A stretch of 64,000 bases of DNA. Source: Gammaproteobacteria bacterium (ex Lamellibrachia satsuma). GTDB taxonomy: Bacteria; Pseudomonadota; Gammaproteobacteria; Chromatiales; Chromatiaceae. Below are positions 1-6,788 of this stretch, piece by piece. A program made the translations under genes and the position numbers. The notes under the pieces were generated by a model. The model had not been told where the DNA came from. It did no database searches and saw nothing but the letters and a program-made list of their open reading frames with translations. The first letter of the stretch is position 1. Every line of letters begins with the position of its first letter. The stretch is taken from positions 1,652,001-1,716,000 of the forward strand of contig CP053680.1 of the NCBI GenBank assembly GCA_019623805.1. Direction: 5' to 3'.

Positions 1-207
1 CTGATTGCGGCTCCCGGTGATGGCCTCGCCGTGGAAGCAGGCACAACGCCCAGCCGGTTAATCACCAGCAAGACACAACCGCTGACCAGAGGATTCATCC
101 CCCTGCTCCGCAACGACACCAGTCAGTATCTGCCAAATCCTACTGACACCCATTCGATCCATCCCGAAGACGGCCGAATCTTTTCGGACATCTATTTGAC
201 CAGTTAA
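1..207 (+). CDS. C-terminal end of an eCIS-operon protein, truncated by the window edge
   Basis: An open frame runs from the first base to a TAA at 205-207 and gives the last 68 residues of a protein. It ends 19 bases before the sheath start, on the same strand, so it belongs to the injection-system operon. The visible part contains LITSKTQPLTRGFIPLLRN and ends GRIFSDIYLTS. No motif identifies it. In related operons the tail terminator (DUF4255, Afp16/Pvc16) or a tube/accessory protein often precedes the sheath, so a C-terminal beta-rich extension of such a protein is possible, but this is inference. Confidence 0.6.
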   Translation: MIAAPGDGLAVEAGTTPSRLITSKTQPLTRGFIPLLRNDTSQYLPNPTDTHSIHPEDGRIFSDIYLTS

Positions 208-226
208 CCATCAGGGAGAGACCACC

Positions 227-1360
227 ATGGCACTCGTAGTCAAAACCCCCGGCGTCTACACAGAAGAGATATCCCTCTTCCCACCCTCTGTCGCTCAAGT
301 GGAGACCGCTGTCCCCGCCTTCATCGGCTACACACAGTTGGCGGAAAAGCGGGGGGAATCCCTGCACGATATACCCGAGCTCATCCGTTCTCTGGCCGAC
401 TTTGAGGAACTGTTCGGTGGTGCCCCCGATGTCACGGTTGACCAGGTGAACCTGGACGCCAACAACAGCATCACCAGCGCCAGCCTCACAGCCACATTTC
501 TACTCTACGACAGCATGCGGCTCTTCTTCGCCAACGGCGGCAGCAAGTGCTACATCGTCTCGGTCGGCGACTACAACGACACCATCAATAAGGATCGTCT
601 CAGCGCCGGGCTCGCCGCCGTCGCCCGCGAGGATGAACCGACCCTTCTGGTAATACCCGATGCGGTGCAACTGAAGGACGACAAGTTCTACACCCTGCAG
701 CAGGAGGCGCTGAAACAGAGCGGCGACCTGAAGGACCGTTTCGCCATTCTCGATCTGCTGCAGGAGAACGGTGTCAGTATGGATCTACGCGACAGCATCG
801 CCGACTTCCGCAACAAGGTCGGCATGCAGAATCTCAAGTATGGCGCCGCCTACGGACCCTGGTTGAAGACCAACCTGAGCAAGACGGTAAAAGTCCGTCA
901 GTTGACGGGGCACCTCTTCAAACTCGGCAATCCCGTCAGCCTCAGCAATCTGACCGAGGACGGGGACACCCAGCAGGCTATCAGCCGTCTGACCCGCGCC
1001 TCTGCCGACACAGATCGCCTGCTCGACGATGCCACTGCAGGATTAAAGAAATTTCTCGCCGACAATACCACCGATGCAGAATCAGTGGATGCCGGCTATC
1101 AGGCAAAATACAACGACTTTCGTAATGCACTCGCTACCTTTAACACTGACACAGCAGCCAACCCGATCGGCCCGGTACAGGATGCCTATCAGGCGCTGTT
1201 CGACTACATCTATATCCTGGTGAACGCCATGCTGGATGAGGTTGCCAAGGCCGACACCGATTTCAGCCAGCGCATAGCAGCAGATCCAGGCGACCCTGGT
1301 GCCCCCTTCGATCCGGACGGCACCACCTTCCTTACGGACTACGCACAGACGCTGATTTAA
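227..1360 (+). CDS. Contractile tail sheath protein, N-terminal part (before an in-frame stop)
   Basis: This is the N-terminal 377 residues of an eCIS tail sheath, the outer contractile cylinder that drives the inner tube into a target. The start MALVVKTPGVYTEEI is the classic sheath N-terminus, and a GGAG-like site (gggagagacc) precedes the ATG. The frame continues past the TAA at 1358-1360: the next six codons and the downstream open frame at 1379 are in the same phase and encode the rest of a sheath. Residues about 20-200 look like the sheath N-terminal and insertion domains. Without the C-terminal domain this fragment could not form a contractile lattice. Either the gene carries a nonsense mutation, the stop is read through, or the base call is wrong. 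Confidence 0.85.
   Translation: MALVVKTPGVYTEEISLFPPSVAQVETAVPAFIGYTQLAEKRGESLHDIPELIRSLADFEELFGGAPDVTVDQVNLDANNSITSASLTATFLLYDSMRLFFANGGSKCYIVSVGDYNDTINKDRLSAGLAAVAREDEPTLLVIPDAVQLKDDKFYTLQQEALKQSGDLKDRFAILDLLQENGVSMDLRDSIADFRNKVGMQNLKYGAAYGPWLKTNLSKTVKVRQLTGHLFKLGNPVSLSNLTEDGDTQQAISRLTRASADTDRLLDDATAGLKKFLADNTTDAESVDAGYQAKYNDFRNALATFNTDTAANPIGPVQDAYQALFDYIYILVNAMLDEVAKADTDFSQRIAADPGDPGAPFDPDGTTFLTDYAQTLI
1358..1360 (+). other. In-frame TAA stop splitting the sheath gene
   Basis: The codon at 1358-1360 is TAA in the frame used from 227 to 2389. The flanking sense codons (CTG ATT before, AAC AGC CTC TTT TAC CAG after) keep the frame without any indel. The downstream ATG at 1379 has no Shine-Dalgarno-like sequence in front of it (cctcttttaccag), which argues against a separately initiated second protein. 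Confidence 0.9.
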
Positions 1361-1378
1361 AACAGCCTCTTTTACCAG

Positions 1379-2389
1379 ATGCAGACGCTCAATAACTACA
1401 CTAGAGGCGCCGGTCTATTCATCGCCACAGGCGAGGATGCCGACGCAGACGGCAATGTCGACGAGCATGAAGACTACTTTGCAGCCCATAGTGCCGGGAT
1501 GACTGCTGCCGCATGGACGCAGGGCGGAGACAACGCCTTTACCAAAGCCGATCTGCCTGCCTTTGAACTCACCTCCATCTACCTGGAAGGTGCTGCCGGA
1601 CCGGCTGTCGATGAGGAGGCGAATAAAAAGCGTGCGAAAAACATGGAGAGCGGCGCACGCCTGGTGAGTAAGGTGTTCAAATCGGTGGATGAAGCGGTTG
1701 CCGGCATCAAGGCCGAGGCCCGCGCCCTGGAAAACAGCTATCACGAAACCCTGGTGGACGGTTTTCCGCTACTGCGCAACCTGATCAGCCGGGTCTCCAA
1801 TGCGGTAACCGAGCTACCCCCAAGCGCAGCTATCGCCGGTGCCTATGCGGCGGTTGATGCCAACCGCGGTGTTCACAAGGCCCCTGCCAACGTCAGCCTC
1901 TCCAGCGTCAAGGGCGTTTCCGAGGTCGTCACCCATGCGGAGCAGGCCGACTACAACGTGGACACGGTAGCCGGCAAATCGGTCAACATCATCCGCCCCT
2001 TCATCGGCAAGGGGACCCTGGTCTGGGGCGCCCGCACCCTCGACGGCAACAGCAACGAGTGGCGTTACGTCAATGTACGGCGCTTCTTCAACATGGTCGA
2101 GGAGTCGGTCAAGAAGGCCTCATCCCGTTTCGTCTTTGAGCCCAACGACAAGAACACCTGGGTCAAGGTCAGGGGCATGATCGAGAACTTTCTGTTGATT
2201 CAGTGGCGCAATGGCGCCCTCGCCGGCGCGGTGCCCGACGACGCCTTCTTCGTCAACGTGGGACTGGGACAGACCATGACGGCGCAGGATATCAATGAAG
2301 GCAAATTGATCGTTGAGATCGGCATGGCAGCGGTTCGGCCCGCAGAGTTCATCATCCTGCGTTTCTCCCACAAGATGCAGGTCTCCTGA
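1379..2389 (+). CDS. Contractile tail sheath protein, C-terminal part
   Basis: This 336-residue open frame holds the conserved sheath C-terminal half. It has a helix ending in ELPPSAAIAGAYAAVDANRG, then HKAPANVSL, NIIRPFIGKGTLVWGARTL, and a terminal strand-and-handshake region ending RPAEFIILRFSHKMQVS. These are standard features of phage and eCIS sheaths. The region before them (about residues 15-80, rich in Asp/Glu/Ala) looks like an insertion loop. Together with the upstream 377 residues and the seven codons between, it would make a sheath of about 720 residues, long but within the eCIS range. It has no ribosome-binding site of its own, so its translation depends on stop readthrough or on a corrected sequence. 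Confidence 0.82.
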   Translation: MQTLNNYTRGAGLFIATGEDADADGNVDEHEDYFAAHSAGMTAAAWTQGGDNAFTKADLPAFELTSIYLEGAAGPAVDEEANKKRAKNMESGARLVSKVFKSVDEAVAGIKAEARALENSYHETLVDGFPLLRNLISRVSNAVTELPPSAAIAGAYAAVDANRGVHKAPANVSLSSVKGVSEVVTHAEQADYNVDTVAGKSVNIIRPFIGKGTLVWGARTLDGNSNEWRYVNVRRFFNMVEESVKKASSRFVFEPNDKNTWVKVRGMIENFLLIQWRNGALAGAVPDDAFFVNVGLGQTMTAQDINEGKLIVEIGMAAVRPAEFIILRFSHKMQVS

Positions 2390-2418
2390 CAAATGATTTT
2401 TTACAGGGAAACAGAGAT

Positions 2419-2439
2419 GCGCAGGCCCGCGGCCTGCGC
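2419..2439 (+). repeat. Perfect 9-bp stem-loop between sheath and tube genes
   Basis: GCGCAGGCC (2419-2427), a 3-nt loop, then GGCCTGCGC (2431-2439) form a perfect GC-rich hairpin in the 75-nt gap between sheath and tube. No U-tract follows, so it is not a typical intrinsic terminator. It may be a processing or stabilising stem that raises tube over sheath output; that role is inference. Confidence 0.6.
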
Positions 2440-2464
2440 CCGCTAACGGATACGAGGTACAGTC

Positions 2465-2899
2465 ATGGCAAATTATCCTCTCGCAAAATTCCACTTCGTG
2501 GTCGAGTGGGGCGGTTCCAGCGTCGGTTTCAGCGAGGTCTCCGGCCTTGAGGTCGAGACAGAGATGATCGAATACCGGCACGGCATGAGTCCTGAGTTCA
2601 GCAAGATCCGCATGCCGGGTCTGAAAAAGTACAGCAACATCACCCTGAAAAGAGGCACCTTCGCCAGTGACAACGAGTTCTTCAACTGGTGGAAAGAGAC
2701 CGCCAAGTTGCAGACCGTGGAGCGTCGGGATCTGGTGATCAGCCTGCTCAACGAAAACCATGAACCGGTGGTGGTGTGGAAGGTGAAGAATGCATGGCCA
2801 TCCAAGGTGACGGCCACCGACCTGAAGGCTGACGGCAACGAAGTGGCGATCGAAACCATGGAACTTGTCCACGAAGGGCTGGTGATCGAGAACGAGTAA
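2465..2899 (+). CDS. eCIS inner tube protein (Afp1/Pvc1-like, gp19 family)
   Basis: A 144-residue protein that polymerises into hexameric rings forming the inner tube propelled by sheath contraction. It shows the hallmark tube-fold segments: NYPLAKFHFVVEW at the start, FSEVSGLEVETEMIEYRHG in the loop region, LKRGTF in the middle strand, and WPSKVTATDLKADGNEVAIETMEL at the end. This layout is shared by Afp1/Pvc1 and phage T4 gp19-like tube proteins. Length is typical (about 145-150). It is followed 16 bases later by a second, divergent tube protein, as in Afp clusters, where the main tube and the baseplate-proximal tube are separate genes. The ATG follows a moderately spaced GAGGTAC sequence. 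Confidence 0.93.
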   Translation: MANYPLAKFHFVVEWGGSSVGFSEVSGLEVETEMIEYRHGMSPEFSKIRMPGLKKYSNITLKRGTFASDNEFFNWWKETAKLQTVERRDLVISLLNENHEPVVVWKVKNAWPSKVTATDLKADGNEVAIETMELVHEGLVIENE

Positions 2900-2915
2900 T
2901 CCGGGACAAACCAAT

Positions 2916-3356
2916 ATGTCGGAGTACGACTTTTATCCCGGATTCCACTTCCAGGTCGAATTCATTAGTGCTGATTTCGGCACTAATGACAGCCGCTTCC
3001 AAACCATCGGTGGCCTGGAGGTCAGCATGGAGACGGAGACCATCAAAGAGGGCGGTGAAAACCGCTTCGAGTACATCCTGCCCACCAAGACCAGCTACGG
3101 CACGCTGAGTCTGAAACGGGGCATGATGCGTAACTCCGATCTCATCGACTGGTGCAACCGGACCATGCAGACCCTGGAGATCAAGCCGGTCGACATACTG
3201 ATCACCCTGCTCAACGAAAAACACGAGGCGGTGATGAGTTGGAACATCTTCCACGCCTGGCCGAAGAAGTGGTCCGTCTCGGATTTCAACGCCATGAACA
3301 ATGAACTGACCATCGAGACACTGGACCTCCAGTATCTCTACTTTACGAGAGACTGA
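2916..3356 (+). CDS. eCIS tube protein, baseplate-proximal type (Afp5/Pvc5-like)
   Basis: A 146-residue paralogue of the preceding tube protein. It has the same fold markers (YPGFHFQVEF, FQTIGGLEVSMETETI, LKRGMM, HAWPKKWSVSDFNAMNNELTIETLDL) but low identity. In Afp/PVC systems the second tube protein forms the ring that joins the spike complex and nucleates tube polymerisation, and the position next to the DUF5908 and LysM genes fits that role. Its stop codon overlaps the ATG of the next gene by one base (TGATG), so translation is probably coupled. Confidence 0.92.
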   Translation: MSEYDFYPGFHFQVEFISADFGTNDSRFQTIGGLEVSMETETIKEGGENRFEYILPTKTSYGTLSLKRGMMRNSDLIDWCNRTMQTLEIKPVDILITLLNEKHEAVMSWNIFHAWPKKWSVSDFNAMNNELTIETLDLQYLYFTRD

Positions 3357-3526
3357 TGCCGGTAGAGATCAGAGAACTGGTGATTCGTGCCGAGGTCGGT
3401 GGAGAGGCGCCGCGCCGGGAGGGCAGCAGTAGCAGCACCCGGCCGGCCCCCGAGGATAAGGAAGCACTGATCGCCGAGTGCATCGAACGGATCATGCAGA
3501 TACTGCAGGAACGGGAGGAGCGTTAG
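3356..3526 (+). CDS. DUF5908 small eCIS protein (Afp6-like)
   Basis: A 56-residue protein starting MPVEIRELVIRAEV, the signature opening of the DUF5908 family found in eCIS operons between the tube and LysM genes (Afp6/Pvc6 position). A low-complexity middle (GSSSSTRPAPEDK) is followed by a predicted C-terminal helix (IAECIERIMQILQEREER). The start overlaps the upstream stop by one base. Its precise structural role is not well defined; the family is small and conserved in the cluster, suggesting an assembly or regulatory part. Confidence 0.85.
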   Translation: MPVEIRELVIRAEVGGEAPRREGSSSSTRPAPEDKEALIAECIERIMQILQEREER

Positions 3527-3527
3527 C

Positions 3528-4226
3528 GTGGGACAACTGGAAAAAATGCGTCTCATCGCCTACAGCGATCCGCAATTCTCGGAAGAGGTGGCGGACGGCA
3601 CCTTTGTGGTGCAGATCAACCCGGAGAGCTACTCTTTCAAATACAAGATCGAGCGCGACGAGCAGCAGGCCTCGGGCACCAGCGCCACTCCCCCCCGTTT
3701 CAACAAGATCCTGCCGGAAGAGATGGATTTTGAGTTTCTCTTCGACAGCACCGGAGCCATTCCCAGCAGCCTCTCAGAGTCTTTCAGCAACCGCTACCTG
3801 AAGGGCGACGGCGTGGTGGATGCGATCGAGCACTTCAAGGAGGTGGTGCTCAACTACGACGGTGACACCCACCAGCCACGCCACATCAAACTCAGCTGGG
3901 GCACCCTGCTCTTCAAGGGCAGCCTCAGTGAGATGGAGATCACCTTCAAGCTGTTCAAACCCGACGGCACACCGATCCGCGCCGTGGCAAGGGCAAAGTT
4001 CAAAGGTTTCGTGGAGGACGACCTGCGGGCCGCCCGGGAGAATGCCCAATCACCCGACCTCACCCATCTGCGCATCGTGCGTGACGGCGACACCCTGCCC
4101 CGCCTCTGCCACGAAATATACGGGGATTCCAGCCTCTACCTGGAGGTGGCCGACGCCAACAACCTGGTTGATTTCCGACAACTGCAAACCGGCCAGCGGC
4201 TGAGTTTCCCGAAGTTGGAGAAATAG
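3528..4226 (+). CDS. eCIS tube/baseplate adaptor with C-terminal LysM-like domain (Afp7/Pvc7-like)
   Basis: A 232-residue protein that in Afp/PVC particles joins the tube-initiator ring to the spike. The N-terminal two thirds show the family pattern (FVVQINPESYSFKY, ILPEEMDFEFLFDSTG, DTHQPRHIKLSWG, LFKGSLSEMEITFKLF). A LysM-like module closes the protein (LRIVRDGDTLPRLCHEIYGD and LQTGQRLSFP). The start chosen is GTG at 3528, one base after the previous stop, because GGGAGGAG lies at a good distance just upstream. The first ATG is six codons later and would leave less spacing. Confidence 0.9.
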   Translation: MGQLEKMRLIAYSDPQFSEEVADGTFVVQINPESYSFKYKIERDEQQASGTSATPPRFNKILPEEMDFEFLFDSTGAIPSSLSESFSNRYLKGDGVVDAIEHFKEVVLNYDGDTHQPRHIKLSWGTLLFKGSLSEMEITFKLFKPDGTPIRAVARAKFKGFVEDDLRAARENAQSPDLTHLRIVRDGDTLPRLCHEIYGDSSLYLEVADANNLVDFRQLQTGQRLSFPKLEK

Positions 4227-4229
4227 CCG

Positions 4230-5975
4230 ATGCCCCGCGAACGACAACTGCCACTGCCCCGCGCATCAGACCTGGTCACCACTACCGTAAAGGCGGGCGG
4301 TGAGGTTTTGCCGCGTCAATTTCAAGTGCTCTCCGTCCTGGTCAGCAGCGAGATCAACCGCATCCCCACAGCGCGTATCACCCTGGCGGATGGCGACCCG
4401 GCCAGCGAGACCTTCGCCCTCAGTGAATCGGAACACTTTGTTCCAGGACAGACCATCGAGATCCAGCTCGGCTACCGTTCCGAACAGGAAAGCGTATTCC
4501 AGGGGATCGTGGTGAAACATTCGATCCGCGGCCGTACCAACGGCGGCAGCAACCTGATCCTGGAGTGCCGTGATACCGCCATCCGCATGACCCTGGAAAG
4601 GCGCAGCCGCTATTTCGAGGAGATGAGCGACAGTGATGTTGCCGCCGAGCTGCTGGGGGATCACGACATCGAGTCCAATATCGAGACGACCAGCATCACC
4701 CATCCCCATCTTGTGCAGTATCAGGCCACCGACTGGGATTTTCTGCTCAACCGCTTGGAGGCCAACGGCCTGCTCTGCACGCTTGAAGCGGGAACGCTCA
4801 CGGCGGCCAAACCTGCGCTGACAGGCTCCCCCGAAACCGAGCTCCTTTACGGCGCCACGCTGTTGGATTTCGATGCGGAGATCGACGCCCGCGAACAGGC
4901 CACCGAGGTCACCGCCACAGGCTGGGACGCTGCCGGTCAGGAACGCCTTGAAATCACCAGCGAAGCGGCCAGTTTCACCGAACCCGGCAACCTCAGCGGA
5001 GATGAACTGGCCGGAATTCTTGAGCAGGGCCGCCACAACGAACACAGCGGCGCCGTGAGTCAGGAAGAACTGCAGGCCTTCAGCGACGCCCGTCTGCTGC
5101 GCCACCGGCTGGCCAAGATCCGTGGCCGGGCAAGCTGCCAGGGACACGCACAGGTGAAACCCACGGCACTCATCGACCTGCAGGGATTGGGGGCAAGATT
5201 CAACGGCCCCGTATTTGTCTCCGGGGTACGCCACCGGGTGAGCGAAGGCAGCTGGATCACCGACTTCCAGTTCGGGCTCGACAGCCAGGCCTTCAGCCAA
5301 GCCTTCAAAATGGATGTCCCTCCCGCAGCAGGGCTGACGCCCGCAGTCAGCGGCCTGCAGATCGGCGTGGTCTCACAAATCGCGGATGACCCACTCGATG
5401 AGCACCGTATTCAGGTGCGACTGCCGGTCATGGACGGCCAGGCAGCCGGTGTGTGGGCACGTCAGGCCACCCTGGATGCAGGTGATACCCGCGGCACCTT
5501 TTTTCGCCCCGAAGTCGATGACGAGGTACTGGTGGGATTTCTCAACGACGACCCACGGCACCCGGTGATCCTCGGCATGCTCCACTCCAGCGCCAAGCCC
5601 CCCCCGGAAGAGGCGGAGGAGGAGAACAAACTCAAGGGCTACCACTCACGAGAGGGATTGAAACTGGTCTTTGACGACGACAAAAAGTCGATCCTGCTGG
5701 AGACACCGAACGGCAACAAAATTTTCATCGATGATGAAAACGGCGTTATCGAGATCGTCGATGAAAGCGACAACAAAACAACCTTCAGCAGCGACGGCAT
5801 CCTGCTCGAATCCGCCAGTGATATCCAGATCAAGGCCTCCGGTGACATCACCCTGGAGGGCACCAACATCAATATCAAGGCCAGCGCCGAGATGAAGGCC
5901 GAGGGTAGTGCCGGGGCGGAACTGACCAGCAGCGGCACTGCCAAGGTGCAAGGCTCCATGGTCATGATCAATTAA
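4230..5975 (+). CDS. VgrG-like central spike protein (Afp8/Pvc8-like)
   Basis: A 581-residue trimeric spike below the tube. Residues about 20-350 resemble the gp27-like ring domain (FQVLSVLVSSEINRIPTARI, then the second barrel with QYQATDWDFLLNRLEANG). Residues about 375-470 form the gp5 OB-fold (GLQIGVVSQIADDP, RIQVRLPVMDG, FRPEVDDEVLVGFLNDDPRHPVILG). The C-terminus from about 525 is a short beta-helix of alternating residues (SDIQIKASGDITLEGTNINI). No extra effector domain is fused. It lies in operon three bases after the LysM-type adaptor and is followed by a long perfect inverted repeat before the PAAR gene. Confidence 0.93.
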   Translation: MPRERQLPLPRASDLVTTTVKAGGEVLPRQFQVLSVLVSSEINRIPTARITLADGDPASETFALSESEHFVPGQTIEIQLGYRSEQESVFQGIVVKHSIRGRTNGGSNLILECRDTAIRMTLERRSRYFEEMSDSDVAAELLGDHDIESNIETTSITHPHLVQYQATDWDFLLNRLEANGLLCTLEAGTLTAAKPALTGSPETELLYGATLLDFDAEIDAREQATEVTATGWDAAGQERLEITSEAASFTEPGNLSGDELAGILEQGRHNEHSGAVSQEELQAFSDARLLRHRLAKIRGRASCQGHAQVKPTALIDLQGLGARFNGPVFVSGVRHRVSEGSWITDFQFGLDSQAFSQAFKMDVPPAAGLTPAVSGLQIGVVSQIADDPLDEHRIQVRLPVMDGQAAGVWARQATLDAGDTRGTFFRPEVDDEVLVGFLNDDPRHPVILGMLHSSAKPPPEEAEEENKLKGYHSREGLKLVFDDDKKSILLETPNGNKIFIDDENGVIEIVDESDNKTTFSSDGILLESASDIQIKASGDITLEGTNINIKASAEMKAEGSAGAELTSSGTAKVQGSMVMIN

Positions 5976-5981
5976 ACAGTG

Positions 5982-6058
5982 TGTAGGTCGGGTTAGCGCA
6001 GCGTAACCCGGCAAGATCAATAAACCCGTCGGGTTACGCTGCGCTAACCCGACCTACA
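5982..6058. repeat. 29-bp perfect inverted repeat made of two dispersed palindromic units
   Basis: Two copies of a GTAGGTCGGGTTAGCGCAGC-type unit face each other at 5982-6010 and 6030-6058, giving a perfect 29-bp stem with a 19-nt loop. Related single units occur at 21302-21331 and 32188-32223, so this is a dispersed repeat of REP/BIME type. It separates the spike gene from the PAAR gene inside an otherwise tightly packed operon and could modulate mRNA stability or read-through. Confidence 0.88.
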
Positions 6059-6076
6059 TTGAGGCGAAGTTACCCA

Positions 6077-6364
6077 ATGCCCCCAGCCGCAAGAGTCAGC
6101 GATATGCACGTCTGTCCCCTGGTGACCGGGACCGTGCCACATGTCGGCGGCCCCATCCTGCCGGCGGGGGCGCCCACCGTGATGATCGCGGGTTTACCGG
6201 CAGCACGGGTGGGAGACATGGCAGTGTGCGTTGGGCCGCCGGATACCATCGCTGCAGGCTCGGCCACGGTGTTTATCGGCGGCGCTCCAGCGGCACGTCA
6301 GGGAGACTCCACCGCCCACGGCGGCAGCATTGTGCTGGGCGCGCCAACAGTGATGATCGGATAG
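6077..6364 (+). CDS. PAAR-domain spike tip protein (Afp10-like)
   Basis: A 95-residue PAAR protein that sharpens the VgrG spike, normally with a bound zinc ion. It is built of repeated PAARVSD/MHVCP, GGPILPAGAPTVMIAGLPAARVGDMAVCVGPPD and GGAPAARQGDSTAHGGSIVLGAPTVMIG segments. Candidate metal ligands include the Cys and His residues of MHVCP, VCVG and STAHGG. The frame is open from a TTG at 6059, but the ATG at 6077 is preferred because MPPAARVSDMH is the usual PAAR start and gaggcgaag lies 8 bases upstream. No effector extension is fused. Confidence 0.9.
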   Translation: MPPAARVSDMHVCPLVTGTVPHVGGPILPAGAPTVMIAGLPAARVGDMAVCVGPPDTIAAGSATVFIGGAPAARQGDSTAHGGSIVLGAPTVMIG

Positions 6365-6374
6365 GACACACACA

Positions 6375-6788
6375 ATGGACGACGACAGGGATTTTCTGGG
6401 CAGGGGTTGGGGCTTCCCACCCACCTTCGGGGAGGGCGGTAAGACCCTGCACATGCTGAGTGACGAGGCGGACATCGAGAGCAGCCTTGAAGTCCTGCTC
6501 TCCACACGTCCCGGCGAGCGGCTGCTGCGTCCCGATTTTGGCTGCAACCTGGATCGCATGCTCTTCGAGCCTCTCGATACCGGACTGAAAACCTTTATGA
6601 CCGATCTGATCGCGACGGCAATCCTCTACCATGAACCCCGCATCGATGTGGAGCGCATCTCACTCGCAGGCTCCGACGACAACGAGGGGCTGGTGTTGAT
6701 CGAGATCGAGTTTCGCGTCCGCGCCACCAATGCCCGCCGAAATATGTTTTATCCCTTCTACAAACAGGAGGGGACTGACCTGCGATGA
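6375..6788 (+). CDS. gp25-family baseplate wedge protein (Afp9/Pvc9-like)
   Basis: A 137-residue member of the GPW/gp25 family, which links the baseplate to the first sheath ring. It shows the family core: DIESSLEVLLSTRPGERLLRPDFGCNL followed by LFEPLD, then a helix and terminal strands (EPRIDVERISLA, VLIEIEFRVRATN). Here it follows PAAR rather than preceding it, the reverse of Afp9-Afp10. The TGA overlaps the ATG of the next gene (ATGA), so the two are probably translationally coupled. Confidence 0.92.
   Translation: MDDDRDFLGRGWGFPPTFGEGGKTLHMLSDEADIESSLEVLLSTRPGERLLRPDFGCNLDRMLFEPLDTGLKTFMTDLIATAILYHEPRIDVERISLAGSDDNEGLVLIEIEFRVRATNARRNMFYPFYKQEGTDLR

Noticed and set aside
1350..1385. Selenocysteine or pyrrolysine recoding at the sheath stop
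   Set aside because: The codon is TAA, not TGA or TAG, so neither known recoding system applies.
2120..3254. Minus-strand frames opposite the tube genes
   Set aside because: The tube proteins on the + strand are unmistakable; these are shadow frames.
4266..5300. 344-residue minus-strand frame across the spike gene
   Set aside because: It mirrors the VgrG-like coding frame, which has clear ring, OB and beta-helix domains. The minus frame has no recognisable start or domain.
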